Shown in pieces: positions 49,401-58,119 of a stretch of DNA of 64,000 nt. The translations under genes and the position numbers were made by a program. Origin of the DNA: Granulicella sibirica (lineage in GTDB: Bacteria > Acidobacteriota > Terriglobia > Terriglobales > Acidobacteriaceae); NCBI RefSeq assembly GCF_004115155.1, contig NZ_RDSM01000001.1:372001-436000 (forward strand). Direction: 5' to 3'. Each line of letters starts with the position of its first letter. The stretch's first letter is position 1. The notes under the pieces are model-generated. The model saw only the letters and a program-made list of their open reading frames with translations, searched no databases and had not been told where the DNA came from.

Positions 49401-50087
49401 CAGAGGCAGAGAAAGGGCATCTCGATCCAGGCCACGTACCAGTATGGGCACTCGATCGATAACTCGTCCTCGATTGGTGGAACGGCTTCAGTCGTCGCGC
49501 AAAATGATCTGAATCTGAATGCAGAGGAGAGTAACTCGGCGTTCGATGTGCGGCATCGGGTGACGGGTAACTGGGTGCTTGAGCTTCCGTTTGGTCCGAA
49601 CCGAGCCTACCTCTCGAAAGGTGGGTTCTGGTCGAAGGCATTGGATGGATTCAACCTCAGTGGGACTTACACCTTTGCCACGGGGAGTTACTTCACTCCG
49701 AGCTATACCAACACCGTCGCCGAGACAGCTACCGGAAGCAATAATTCGCTGCGTCCGGATCGCGTCTTCGGGGTGCCGATCACGGGCGCGGGATCGCTGA
49801 AGAGCTGGTTCAATCCGGCGGCGTTTGTGGCTCCGGCGAATGGGTTTGGCACGGCTTCCCGAAACTCGATTGAAGGGCCGGGAACGGTGAGTATCAACTC
49901 GGCCCTGAGCAGGACGTTCAGCTTTGGCGATACACGGTCGCTGGAGACGCGGCTTACCGCAAGTAATGTGTTCAACACGGTGCAATACTCGGGGATAAAT
50001 ACGGTGCTGAACTCGGCTACGTTTGGGCAGGTGACTGGAGCGGCTGCGCGTAGAGCTCTGCAGGTGACGGCGCGGTATCGGTTTTAG
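46431..50087 (+). CDS. Oar-like TonB-dependent receptor with glycine-rich insert
   Basis: A 1218-residue outer-membrane protein. The order is: signal peptide (SVVTAVLASCAAAGRAQA), low-complexity Ala/Pro, carboxypeptidase-regulatory-like domain (GTVKGVVKAGSVPLPGVGIT), a variable linker, a Gly-rich stretch near residues 278-318, a plug-like region, a second Gly/Arg stretch near 523-536 and a long beta barrel ending in aromatic RYRF. Strand motifs such as LRYEYFGPYVEKFNRLSNLD and YNLGVQRTLPLGIVANIDYN are typical of acidobacterial Oar-like receptors. The substrate is unknown. Confidence 0.9.
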   Translation: MDGFDRRRVRRVRRAARISVVTAVLASCAAAGRAQAAPAAPTAGAPADAQAALPATPVPASGGTVKGVVKAGSVPLPGVGITATNTLTGKKYATTTDITGAFMMAIPKNGRYVVKAELAAFASDTKEVVINAAGENGGAAAQTVEFGLQLASRVAAASATQEAAAAGTGSGTRRNGGSGAGRGLQALSVTEGDGLSADASAGTANAGASMPTLSGIGGDATESVAVSGQAGQTNGLAGFSEDDIRQRVQDAMAQARAQGGGDPTNAIVGMLSGMMAGGGFGGPGGGGPGGGGPGGGGPGGGGGFGGRGGGGFGGGGFRNFNATQIHGSFYYNGDQSALDAAPFSVTGVPVENPAYSKNSYGASLTGSPYLPGLTKPNPKQFVFVNVTGTKNTTPQVLNGTVPTAAERGIVTDAGGNPILNANGGYQFTDADFSKSTQVVSGMNVPVTLYNPLVAGNPMFPGNIIPSADISAQARALLAYYPLPNVPIFGTQGYNYQTVTTAGANTTNASMRYVRNFGATPTRGGRGGGGGGRGGGRQNQNAPPALRQNINFNGGYSHAASDQRNIFLPLGGGTLSTGYQTAAGYTIGYGRFTNNATLTWNRSHATTRNYFTNLPTDPAAAAGVAVGTAAIQANTFFASVPTLSFTNFTGLGTTTPSDSISQTISFSDFVSYRYKKHNFRFGGDIRRLHADSIGGTNVQGTFTFTGYATQAPSTVTTTAGTVTGSGFADFLLGRPQQSSVQAGLNKTYLRENVYDWYAQDDYRVKASLTLNFGLRYEYFGPYVEKFNRLSNLDHNADFTQIAAVLPDATGPFSGKFPRSLVNPDRTMYSPRFGFAYRPPAKFKILNQTVVRGGYGINYNTGQFGRFAQLLAFQPPFAITETNIVGQQGCTATNLTLENGFGCSTAATQNNYSVNKDYRLGHVQIYNLGVQRTLPLGIVANIDYNGSKGGDLDIVRAPNRTATGLLTTSAQAFNYEDSVAYSRQNALFVNVRQRQRKGISIQATYQYGHSIDNSSSIGGTASVVAQNDLNLNAEESNSAFDVRHRVTGNWVLELPFGPNRAYLSKGGFWSKALDGFNLSGTYTFATGSYFTPSYTNTVAETATGSNNSLRPDRVFGVPITGAGSLKSWFNPAAFVAPANGFGTASRNSIEGPGTVSINSALSRTFSFGDTRSLETRLTASNVFNTVQYSGINTVLNSATFGQVTGAAARRALQVTARYRF
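47261..47383 (+). repeat. Gly-rich (GGGPGG) imperfect tandem repeat in the receptor gene
   Basis: Four GGGPGG units followed by GGFGGRGG-type units. It is in frame inside the receptor gene, between the N-terminal domain and the plug-like region. The codons vary, so it is not a pure microsatellite. Confidence 0.85.
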
Positions 50088-50120
50088 AACAGCAGCGAGA
50101 GCAGGATTGGTGGAGTCGAA

Positions 50121-52280
50121 ATGCGGCGGTTACTTTCAGCGTTGATGATCGGGTTGATGGTTGGCGGGCCGAGCGGCGGCTTCGCACAGCAGCAGGCACA
50201 GCCACAGGATGCCGCCGGCACGTTCACGATGAAGGTGCAGTCGAACATTGTGCTGACCAACGTTGTGGTACGCGACAAGAAGACGGGCAAGGTCGTTACA
50301 GGGCTGAAGGAGAGCGACTTCACCGTGCTCGAGAATGGCAAGCCGCAGAAGATCGCCTCGTTTGATTATCAGAAGGTCGATGAAGCCGCGGTGCTGGCGG
50401 AGAAGACGACCGTGAGCGGGAAGGCTTCGATCGCGGAGTTACTCAACCATAACTTCGCGGCGTCGCCGGATGCATTGCGAGACCATCGGCTGATCGTGAT
50501 GTTCTTCGACCTGAGCAGCATGCAGCCGGAGGATATCGATCGGGCGATCGACTCGGCGAAAGACTATGTGAACAAGAAGATGGAGCCTGCGGATCTTGTC
50601 GCTCTGGTAAGTTTCTCCACTGGGCTGACGATGGATCAGGATTTTACTTCGAACAAAGATGCGCTGCTCAAAGGTTTGGGTAAATACAACGGTACGGAAG
50701 GGACGGGCTTCGCAAACGGTGGGGATGGCACGACGGACGGGACTGCCGATGATGGGTCGAGCTTTACGGCGGATGACAGCGAGTACAACAGCCTGAACAC
50801 GGACCGCGAGTTATACGCGATTCAGACGATCGCAAAGTCGCTCGAGCGCGTGGACCAGAGGAAGAGCATGATGTATTTCTCCGGCGGCCTGACGCGTAAC
50901 GGGATCGAGAACCAGGCCAGTCTGCGGATGGCGACGAACGCTGCCGTGAAGGCCAACATGGCGATCTATGCGGTCGATACACGCGGGCTGGAGGCGCTGC
51001 CTCCTGTGGGGAATGCGTCGACGGGAAGCCTGCGCGGGACTGCGGCTTACAGCGGGCAGGCGATGCAGAACCAGTTGAACTCGAACTTCGCTTCGCAGGA
51101 GACTCTTGCTACGTTGTCGAGTGATACGGGCGGCAAAGCGTTCTTCGACTCGAATGATTTTGGGCCGGCGTTTCAGCAGGTGCAGCATGATACGGAGGCT
51201 TACTACATCCTTGGGTTCCGATCGACGAACCTGGCAAAGGATGGGAGCTTCCGGCATCTCTCGATCAAGCTGAACCGCAACGATGTGAAGCTGGACTATC
51301 GGCCGGGGTACTACGCGCAGGCGGACTTTCAGCACGCGAAGACGCAGGATCGTGAGTTGCAGTTGACGGAGCAACTCAACAGCGACCTTCCGGCGACCGA
51401 GGTCGCAGTCTATCTGCAGGCGCTTTACTTCCGGCTGGATGAGGGTAAGTTCTTTGTGCCGGTCTCGTTGATCGTGCCGGGGTCGCAGATTCCCTTTGTG
51501 AAGAATGGGGATCGGGATAAGGCAACGCTCGACGTCATCGGGCAGGTGAAGAATGCCCAGGGGATCAACGTCGGGAACATTCGCGACACGGTGAAGCTCG
51601 CGGTCGACCAGGGACAGGAGGTGAAGCGAAAGAATATTCAATATTCAACCGGGTTCACGCTGGCTCCGGGTAAGTACCACCTGAAGTTTGTCGTACGCGA
51701 GAACCAGACGGGGCGGATGGGCAGCTTCGAGACGGATCTGCAGGTTCCGGATATGCGGAAGGCGACGATGAAGTTGAGCTCGATCGTGATGTCGAGCCAG
51801 CGGACGCCGAATACGGCGAAGCGTGTGGTGAACCCTCTCGTGCGGGATGGGGTGGAGTGGATCCCAAATATCCCGCACGTGTTCCGTCAGGATCAGCACT
51901 TATATTTTCTATATGAGGTCTATGACCCCTCAAAGCAGAAGGGCACGCAGGAGCCTGCGGCTTCTCCGGGGCTGGGGCGGAGGGTTGGCGGGCCGGTACG
52001 GGTGCTGACTTCGATCGAGTTTCTGAGCGGCGGCGTCAAGGTGTATGAGACGCCGCTGGTCGAGGCAGATACGATCAACATTCCGGAGCGAGGAGCCGTA
52101 GAGTTTCAGTTTGACGTGCCGCTGACACAGTTGAAACCGGGGACTTATGTTTGTCAGGTCAACGTGATCGATGATGCTGGAGGAAGCTTCAGCTTTCCCA
52201 GAATGGCCCTGAAAATACAGGTTCCGGCGGCTACAGCGCCTGTTGCGCCGACAGCCGTCACGACGGCTCCGGCCCTATAA
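50121..52280 (+). CDS. VWFA-related exported protein of acidobacterial type
   Basis: A 719-residue exported protein. A signal peptide (about 1-22, ending GGFAQ) is followed by the VNVVVRDKKTG-type opening (SNIVLTNVVVRDKKTGKVVT then GLKESDFTVLENG) and a vWA-like domain, with LIVMFFDLSSMQPEDIDRAI near residue 124 and FSGGLTRNGIE near 253. The MIDAS is altered (DLSSM). The C-terminal half is beta-rich (VCQVNVIDDAGGSFSFPRM). It lies 33 bases after the receptor, and the pair is commonly seen in Acidobacteria as far as I recall. Role unknown. Confidence 0.88.
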   Translation: MRRLLSALMIGLMVGGPSGGFAQQQAQPQDAAGTFTMKVQSNIVLTNVVVRDKKTGKVVTGLKESDFTVLENGKPQKIASFDYQKVDEAAVLAEKTTVSGKASIAELLNHNFAASPDALRDHRLIVMFFDLSSMQPEDIDRAIDSAKDYVNKKMEPADLVALVSFSTGLTMDQDFTSNKDALLKGLGKYNGTEGTGFANGGDGTTDGTADDGSSFTADDSEYNSLNTDRELYAIQTIAKSLERVDQRKSMMYFSGGLTRNGIENQASLRMATNAAVKANMAIYAVDTRGLEALPPVGNASTGSLRGTAAYSGQAMQNQLNSNFASQETLATLSSDTGGKAFFDSNDFGPAFQQVQHDTEAYYILGFRSTNLAKDGSFRHLSIKLNRNDVKLDYRPGYYAQADFQHAKTQDRELQLTEQLNSDLPATEVAVYLQALYFRLDEGKFFVPVSLIVPGSQIPFVKNGDRDKATLDVIGQVKNAQGINVGNIRDTVKLAVDQGQEVKRKNIQYSTGFTLAPGKYHLKFVVRENQTGRMGSFETDLQVPDMRKATMKLSSIVMSSQRTPNTAKRVVNPLVRDGVEWIPNIPHVFRQDQHLYFLYEVYDPSKQKGTQEPAASPGLGRRVGGPVRVLTSIEFLSGGVKVYETPLVEADTINIPERGAVEFQFDVPLTQLKPGTYVCQVNVIDDAGGSFSFPRMALKIQVPAATAPVAPTAVTTAPAL

Positions 52281-52376
52281 ATCAGATCAGGAACAGCGTC
52301 ACAAAATAACACAAAAGTCCCTTGACATCATCTCGAGGGCGGGCGGAGTATGTTGCCTGCTTTGGGGAGGTGCCCT

Positions 52377-53366
52377 GTGGCGTTCCAGACTGTTTCCTCG
52401 AAATTTCTGCAGTTTTTGCTGTTCTGCCTGGGTAGAGCTGGCGTCACGCGGTGCGGATTCTGGCTCTGGATCGTTGCTCCCCTTTCCTTGTTTCTCATTG
52501 CCGTGGGATCTGTGGCGGCGGGTCAGCCGAAGGACGATCGTGTCGCTACGGCTGGTATGACCAGCTTCGATGCGAGGCAGGCGATGCACCGGGAGGAAGC
52601 ATGGCTGAGCATCGCGGCGCATCTGCCCGATCCGGCGACGGCGACCGGGGATCAGTTAGAGGTGGCGGGGGATGTCCTGCGGGCTCGGCGCTTCACCCAG
52701 GACGCGCTCGACTACTACGCCGACGCGCTGCGGCGGGGCGGCAACGAAGAGAGGCTGATGGTGAAACTCGGAGTTACCGAGCTTGAGTTGCGGCAGCCGG
52801 CACGGGCGAGAGTTTACTTCAAGATGGTGGTGAAGCGGGATAAGAAGAATGCCGAAGCGTGGAATAACCTGGGGGCAACGGAGTACATCGATGGGCAGTT
52901 CAGTGCTTCGGTGAGCGACTACCGGAAGGCGATCAAGCTGAACCCGAAGTCGGCGGTGTTTCACGTCAATCTGGCGACCACGTTTGTGGAGCATAAGTCG
53001 TTCGAAGAGGCGCGTGGGGAGTTTACAAAGGCTTACGATCTCGATCCCGAGTTGGGTCTGCATCGCGGAGAGACGGCGGGGATCGCGGCGAGGATTCTCT
53101 CGGCGGATGACCATGCACGTTTCTGCTTCGAGATGGCCCGGATGTATGCGTCGCGCGGGAAGATCGACGAGATGATGCACTCGCTGGCCTCCGCTTCGGA
53201 GAGCGGAATGGATCTGCTGGAGACCATGCCGCGGGATTCGGTCCTGTCGAAGTATGCGAAGGACCCGCAGGTGTTGATGCTGATGCAGAATGCCAAGGCG
53301 CTCAAGAAGAACTCCGTGGCCGGGCTTGCGGGGCCGTTGGTTCCGTTGCCGGCGGCTACGAATTAG
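52377..53366 (+). CDS. Membrane-anchored or exported TPR protein
   Basis: A 329-residue protein. An N-terminal hydrophobic segment (FWLWIVAPLSLFLIAVGSVA) serves as anchor or signal, followed by TPR units: DALDYYADALRRGGNEERLM, AEAWNNLGATEYIDGQFSAS, AVFHVNLATTFVEHKSFEEA. GTG 52377 is chosen because GGGGAGGTG lies five bases upstream; ATG 52350 would add nine residues. It follows the VWFA-related gene by 96 bases and could work with it. Its stop overlaps the convergent DUF5522 gene. Confidence 0.82.
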   Translation: MAFQTVSSKFLQFLLFCLGRAGVTRCGFWLWIVAPLSLFLIAVGSVAAGQPKDDRVATAGMTSFDARQAMHREEAWLSIAAHLPDPATATGDQLEVAGDVLRARRFTQDALDYYADALRRGGNEERLMVKLGVTELELRQPARARVYFKMVVKRDKKNAEAWNNLGATEYIDGQFSASVSDYRKAIKLNPKSAVFHVNLATTFVEHKSFEEARGEFTKAYDLDPELGLHRGETAGIAARILSADDHARFCFEMARMYASRGKIDEMMHSLASASESGMDLLETMPRDSVLSKYAKDPQVLMLMQNAKALKKNSVAGLAGPLVPLPAATN

Positions 53367-53542
53367 GCGTCTTTGTAGGGGCAGTTGCGGCAGTCGGAGT
53401 TGCAGCAGTAGCCGCGCTTGAGGTGGTACGCGGCGGTGAAGACCATGTATGAGTCCTCGAAGTAGAAGTCTTCGGGGGCCAGCTCGTCGGGTTGATCGAG
53501 CGATGGAGTCTCGCCGGGAGCGGGCTGGGTGGGAGCTGGCAT
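53363..53542 (-). CDS. DUF5522-type cysteine-cluster mini-protein
   Basis: A 59-residue protein. The C-terminal signature reads FTAAYHLKRGYCCNSDCRNC followed by PY, with four to five Cys that could bind zinc or a cluster, characteristic of the DUF5522 family. The N-terminus is acidic and Pro-rich. It begins 14 bases after the Lhr stop on the same strand, so it is probably cotranscribed with the helicase. The stop overlaps the end of the convergent TPR gene by three bases. The function is unknown. Confidence 0.82.
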   Translation of the reverse strand: MPAPTQPAPGETPSLDQPDELAPEDFYFEDSYMVFTAAYHLKRGYCCNSDCRNCPYKDA

Positions 53543-53556
53543 CTGCTGACTCGATC

Positions 53557-56500
53557 TTAGAACAGGGTCAGGGTTGGCTGCGGCGGGGGCGTGAGGAGCG
53601 ACGCGCTGGCGGGCTCGTGCGACTGGCGAGGCTTTGCTGTTGGAATGGGGACGCCGGGGTTTGGTGCGGGGTCGATGACGATGCCGTTGCGGTAGACGAC
53701 CTGTTTGCCGGGGATTGAGGGGACGCGGTCGCCAGGGACCACGATGCCGGCGAGGTTCATGGGGTCGGCGGCGGCTACCTTGATGTCGTCGGAGGATTCG
53801 CGGGCGCGGGAGGCGCGGAGGCTCTCAACCGCCGGCGGGAGGGCGAACTGTTCGCCGTTGAAGCCGGTGACGAAGCGGCCTCCCCGGACCTCGCCACGGG
53901 CTTCGAGGCGGCGGAGGATTCCCAAGAGGTCGCGCCATTTGGGGGCGTTCGACTCGCGGGTGAGGAGGTCGCGGAAGAGGACGCCGTAGCGCGCGAGGAG
54001 CATGCGGGCGGCGGATTCGAGGGCGGCGTCGGTGCGGCGGGCCTCGGCGATGGCGCGTTCGCGGGCTTCGGGGGAGTTTCCGGGGACTGGCGCGGCTTCC
54101 GGGACGTGGGCTTCTTCGCAGAGGAGCGACCAGCGTCCGGCGGAGCTGCGGGTGGGTCGTTTGGTGGGGGTTTCGCCGGTCTGCGACTTGCGGCGGGGGT
54201 CCATCATGCAGCGGAGTTGGTCGAAGCCGTCAGCGGCGGCGAGGCCGGCCGTGGCGAGTTCCCAGAGGGCGTGCTGGGTTTGCTGCTTCGTCAGGGTGGT
54301 GATGCGCTGAAGGTCGTTGGTGAAGCAGGCTCCGCGCTGAATGAGGAGGGTGCGGATCTGGAGGGCTTCGGGCGAGAGGGAGCGGTCGAGGTTGGCCTGC
54401 TCGACGCACTGGGCGGCGAGGGCGTGGGGGAGCCAGTCGGCGGACTCGCGGATATAGAAGGTGATGGGGGCGGCGTTGGTGGGGATGACGCGGCGGGGGG
54501 CGGCGCCTTCTCCGGCGGACCAGGCGGGGTGGGGGGAGATGCGTCCCCAGCCTACGGCGCCGGAGAGGCAGAGGGCGTCGAGCCAGCGGGGGTCGTAGTT
54601 AGCGACGCGGGCCGGGAGGAGGGTGCGCTCCCACTCGACGGCGGGGGCTTCGAAGCCTTCGAGTTGCGAGAGAGCTTCGAGGACGCCTTCTTCGCCGGTG
54701 AGCTGGGTTTGGGGGGCGATGTGCTGCCAACCTAAGAGCCAGCGCATGAAGGTGGCCGGGGGGACGGCTTCGACCTGCTTGCGGAGGGTGTTGAGGGTGA
54801 GGCGGTGGATGCGCTGGAGGATGCGGCGTTCGCACCACTCGATCTCGTGGGGGATGTCGGTGGCCGGGTGCTCGATCACGCCTCGGAGAAGGAGACCCTG
54901 CATCTCCATCTGGAGGAAGACCTGGTAGATGTCGGCTGGGTCGAGGTGGAGGAGGCTGGCGAGGCTTGTGGAGGTGGTGGGGCCGGTGAGCTGGAGCCAG
55001 CCTTGGACTACTTTTTGGATGGCCTCGGGCCTGGTGGCCGGGTCGGCGGAGTTGAGGGCGGCGATCTGAGGGAGGCGCTCGGTGGTGGACCAGCAGGGGA
55101 CGCCGTTGACGTCGACGGTCTGGGCTCGGCCGGTCTGGCTTAGCTGCTGGTAGAAGTGGGGCCAGTGACGCATCGCACTTCCCTGCTCTTCGCCATCGAG
55201 AAAGGAAAGCGGCAGGGCTACGAGCGATTGCAGCAGGTCGTGAAGCTCGTGCTCATCGCGGATGTCCGGCACAAGCTCGCGGCGGACGGTGTCGATAGCG
55301 TCCTGATCGAGGCGGCCAGCGTCGTCGGCGACGGACGAGGGCAGGCTGCGGCGGAGGTTGACGGCGCGGGCGCGGCGCTCGTTGGCGTCGGCGTCGTCGA
55401 GGAAGGCGTACGGCATCGCGTTGAGGAGTTCGTGGGCGAACTGGCTCGGGACGGGCGTGTCGACGGCGAGGCAGCGGATAGCGCCGGAGGCGATGTCGCG
55501 AAGGATCTGCTTGAGACCCTCGATGTCCATGGCCTCGGTGAGGACGTCTTTCATGACCTCGTCGACGAGGGGGTGCTGCGGGATCTGGATGTCGCCTTCG
55601 AGGGTCTCGAAGCACGCTGCGGCCTGGGGGAAGACGTTGGCGAGAAGATCGTCGGAGCGGGTGCGCTGGATCTGCGGTGCGACGCGCTTGCCCTTCGAGT
55701 AGCGGACGAGCTGAAGGGAGCGGGATGCCGCCCAGCGCCAGCGGTTTTTGAAGATGGGCGAGACGATCGCGGCCTGTTCGAGGAGTTCTTGAGCCGTGTG
55801 CTCGGTGAGGAACTGGAAGACGTCGGAGAGCGGGAAGGAGTGCTGCTCGGCGAGGGCGATGTTGATGCCGTTGTCGGTGGCGGCGGCCTGGAGCTCGAAG
55901 TTGAAGCCACGGCAGAAGCGCTTGCGGAGGGCCAGTCCCCACGCCTTGTTGATGCGGCCGCCGAAGGGGGCGTGGAGGATGAGCTGCATGCCTCCGCCAT
56001 CGTCGAAGAATCGCTCGGCGATGATGGTGGTTTTGCTTGGGACGGCTCCGAGGACGGCCCGGCCGGAGACGATGTAGGTGACGAGTTGGAGAGCTGCGGA
56101 TTGCGGGATGCAGCACTCCTCCATCAGCCACTGCATACAGTCCTGGACTTCGGGGTGTTGCGCCGGGATGTTGGTGGCGTGGCTGGCGACGAGGCCGAGG
56201 TCGGTGGGGGAGACGTTCGGGGTGCGGTTGGAGATCTCGGTGCGGAGATCACCTACTCCGTCCGACAGGACGCCGGTGCGCTGGGGGGCTTCGCCTTCCC
56301 AGAATGGGATCGTCGGCGGGGCTCCGTGGGCGTCTTCGACGAGGACGCGGCCTATGGCTTCGATCTTCTGGATGCGCCAGCTTGTGTTGCCGAGAAGGAC
56401 GACGTCGCCGGGGGACGAGTCAACGGCGAAATGCTCGTCGAGGGTGGCGATGACGGTGCCCTCGGGCTGGAGGACGACGGAGAAGGCGTTGGTGTCGGGG

Positions 56501-58071
56501 ATGGCTCCGCCGTTCGAGATCGCGATCATGCGTGCGCCGCGGCGGGGGTGGAGTTCGTGGTGGATCGAGTCGTGGAGGAGATAGGCTCCGTAGCGGCCGC
56601 GGCTGGACTCAATGCCATTGGCGAGGAGCTGGATGATGGCGTCGAAGCGCTCGCGGGTGAGTTCGCGGTAAGGGTAGGCGCGGCGGACGATGTTGTAGAG
56701 GGTCTCTTCTTCCCACGATTCCGAGCCGCACATGGCGACGATCTGCTGCATGAGGACGTCGGTGGCCTCGTGGGGAATTTCGAGGAGGTCGAGTTCGCCG
56801 GCGCGCATCTTGCGGATGAGGGCGGCCTGCTCCATGAGGTCGTCGCGCGTGGTGGCGAAGAAGCGGCCCTTGGGGATGGCTCCGCGCCAGTGGCCGGCAC
56901 GCCCGATGCGCTGCATGGCCTTGCCGACGGCGCGTGTGCTGGCGATCTGGCAGACGAGGTCGATGTCGCCGATGTCGATGCCGAGCTCGAGAGAGCCGGT
57001 GGCGATGAGGATCTTGATTTCGCCGTTCTTGAGCTTCTGCTCGGCGTCGAGGCGGAGGGCGCGGGAGAGCGAGCCGTGGTGGGCGGAGACGTTCTCGATG
57101 CCGAGGCGATCCGAGAGTTCGAAGGCGATCTTTTCGACGAGGCGGCGGGTGTTGACGAAGACCAGCGTGCTGCGATGGTGCTCGGTGAAAGCCGCGAGCT
57201 TGTCGAAGATCTCGACCCACATGGCGGTGCTGGCGATAGAGCCTAGTTCGTCCGAAGGAATCTCGATGCCGAGGTCGAGCGTGCGGCGCTGGCCGACCTG
57301 CACGATCGTGGCGGGTTTGCGGCCAGGATGGACGCCGGTGAGAAAGCTGGCTACGAGTTCGATGGGGTTCTGGGTGGCAGAGAGGCCGATGCGTGTCGGC
57401 GGCGAAGGCAGGCCGGTGAGGAAGGCTCCAGGGGAGAGGCGATTTTCACCGCAGACGAGAGCGTCGAGGCGTTCGAGGGTGAGGGAGAGGTGGGAGCCGC
57501 GCTTGTCGTCGGCGATCGCGTGGATCTCGTCGACGATGACGGTGCGGACGCGGCGAAGGTTTTCGCGGGATTTGCCGGCGGTGAGGAGGATGTAGAGGGA
57601 TTCGGGCGTCGTGACGAGGATGTGCGGCGGGTGCTTCAGCATCTTCGTGCGTTCGCTTGTGAGAGTGTCGCCGGTGCGGACGCCGGTGCGGATCTCGGGG
57701 CAGAGATAGCCGCGGGCGAGGGCTAGTTGCTGGATCTCCGCCAATGGGCCGTCGAGGTTCTTTTGGACGTCGTTCGAGAGGGCTTTGAGGGGGGAGATGT
57801 AGACGACCTGCGTCTCGGCGGGGAGGTTGCCGGAGATGGCTTTGCGGAGGAGGTCGTCGATGCAGACGAGGAAGGCGGCGAGGGTCTTGCCGGAGCCGGT
57901 GGGGGCGGAGATGAGGGTGGGGTCGCCCCCGAGAATGCTTGGCCAGCCGTGCTGCTGGGGTTCGGTGGGAGTGCCGAACTTTGTGACGAACCACTCCTGG
58001 ACTACGGGGTGGGCCCATGCCAGTGAGGGGGCGAGTGTCGTCGGAATCGGTATTGCTTCGACGGACAGCAT
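53557..58071 (-). CDS. lhr: Lhr-family DEAD/DEAH-box helicase (long form)
   Basis: A 1504-residue ATP-dependent helicase. The N-terminal core has Walker A APTGSGKT (56-63), DEIH (181-184), SATQNP, and the second RecA domain with QRIGRAGHW. The winged-helix and Lhr-core domain 4 follow, then a long C-terminal extension with further winged-helix-like parts (LASLLHLDPADIYQVFLQME; LRRLEARGEVRGGRFVTGFN). Characterised Lhr proteins unwind RNA:DNA hybrids and act in DNA repair. It is followed by the DUF5522 mini-protein. The coding strand is very C-rich, so long open frames on the opposite strand are artefacts. Confidence 0.94.
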   Translation of the reverse strand: MLSVEAIPIPTTLAPSLAWAHPVVQEWFVTKFGTPTEPQQHGWPSILGGDPTLISAPTGSGKTLAAFLVCIDDLLRKAISGNLPAETQVVYISPLKALSNDVQKNLDGPLAEIQQLALARGYLCPEIRTGVRTGDTLTSERTKMLKHPPHILVTTPESLYILLTAGKSRENLRRVRTVIVDEIHAIADDKRGSHLSLTLERLDALVCGENRLSPGAFLTGLPSPPTRIGLSATQNPIELVASFLTGVHPGRKPATIVQVGQRRTLDLGIEIPSDELGSIASTAMWVEIFDKLAAFTEHHRSTLVFVNTRRLVEKIAFELSDRLGIENVSAHHGSLSRALRLDAEQKLKNGEIKILIATGSLELGIDIGDIDLVCQIASTRAVGKAMQRIGRAGHWRGAIPKGRFFATTRDDLMEQAALIRKMRAGELDLLEIPHEATDVLMQQIVAMCGSESWEEETLYNIVRRAYPYRELTRERFDAIIQLLANGIESSRGRYGAYLLHDSIHHELHPRRGARMIAISNGGAIPDTNAFSVVLQPEGTVIATLDEHFAVDSSPGDVVLLGNTSWRIQKIEAIGRVLVEDAHGAPPTIPFWEGEAPQRTGVLSDGVGDLRTEISNRTPNVSPTDLGLVASHATNIPAQHPEVQDCMQWLMEECCIPQSAALQLVTYIVSGRAVLGAVPSKTTIIAERFFDDGGGMQLILHAPFGGRINKAWGLALRKRFCRGFNFELQAAATDNGINIALAEQHSFPLSDVFQFLTEHTAQELLEQAAIVSPIFKNRWRWAASRSLQLVRYSKGKRVAPQIQRTRSDDLLANVFPQAAACFETLEGDIQIPQHPLVDEVMKDVLTEAMDIEGLKQILRDIASGAIRCLAVDTPVPSQFAHELLNAMPYAFLDDADANERRARAVNLRRSLPSSVADDAGRLDQDAIDTVRRELVPDIRDEHELHDLLQSLVALPLSFLDGEEQGSAMRHWPHFYQQLSQTGRAQTVDVNGVPCWSTTERLPQIAALNSADPATRPEAIQKVVQGWLQLTGPTTSTSLASLLHLDPADIYQVFLQMEMQGLLLRGVIEHPATDIPHEIEWCERRILQRIHRLTLNTLRKQVEAVPPATFMRWLLGWQHIAPQTQLTGEEGVLEALSQLEGFEAPAVEWERTLLPARVANYDPRWLDALCLSGAVGWGRISPHPAWSAGEGAAPRRVIPTNAAPITFYIRESADWLPHALAAQCVEQANLDRSLSPEALQIRTLLIQRGACFTNDLQRITTLTKQQTQHALWELATAGLAAADGFDQLRCMMDPRRKSQTGETPTKRPTRSSAGRWSLLCEEAHVPEAAPVPGNSPEARERAIAEARRTDAALESAARMLLARYGVLFRDLLTRESNAPKWRDLLGILRRLEARGEVRGGRFVTGFNGEQFALPPAVESLRASRARESSDDIKVAAADPMNLAGIVVPGDRVPSIPGKQVVYRNGIVIDPAPNPGVPIPTAKPRQSHEPASASLLTPPPQPTLTLF

Positions 58072-58119
58072 GAGAGATTGTAGCGCGGATTCGCGGTTTG
58101 TTCGCCCGCTGTTCAGCGG

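Noticed and set aside
55156..57246. 696-residue open frame opposite the Lhr gene
   Set aside because: It lies entirely antisense to a well-conserved helicase; its Gly/Glu/Val/Asp-rich sequence is what a C-rich coding strand gives in reverse. No ribosome site or recognisable domain.
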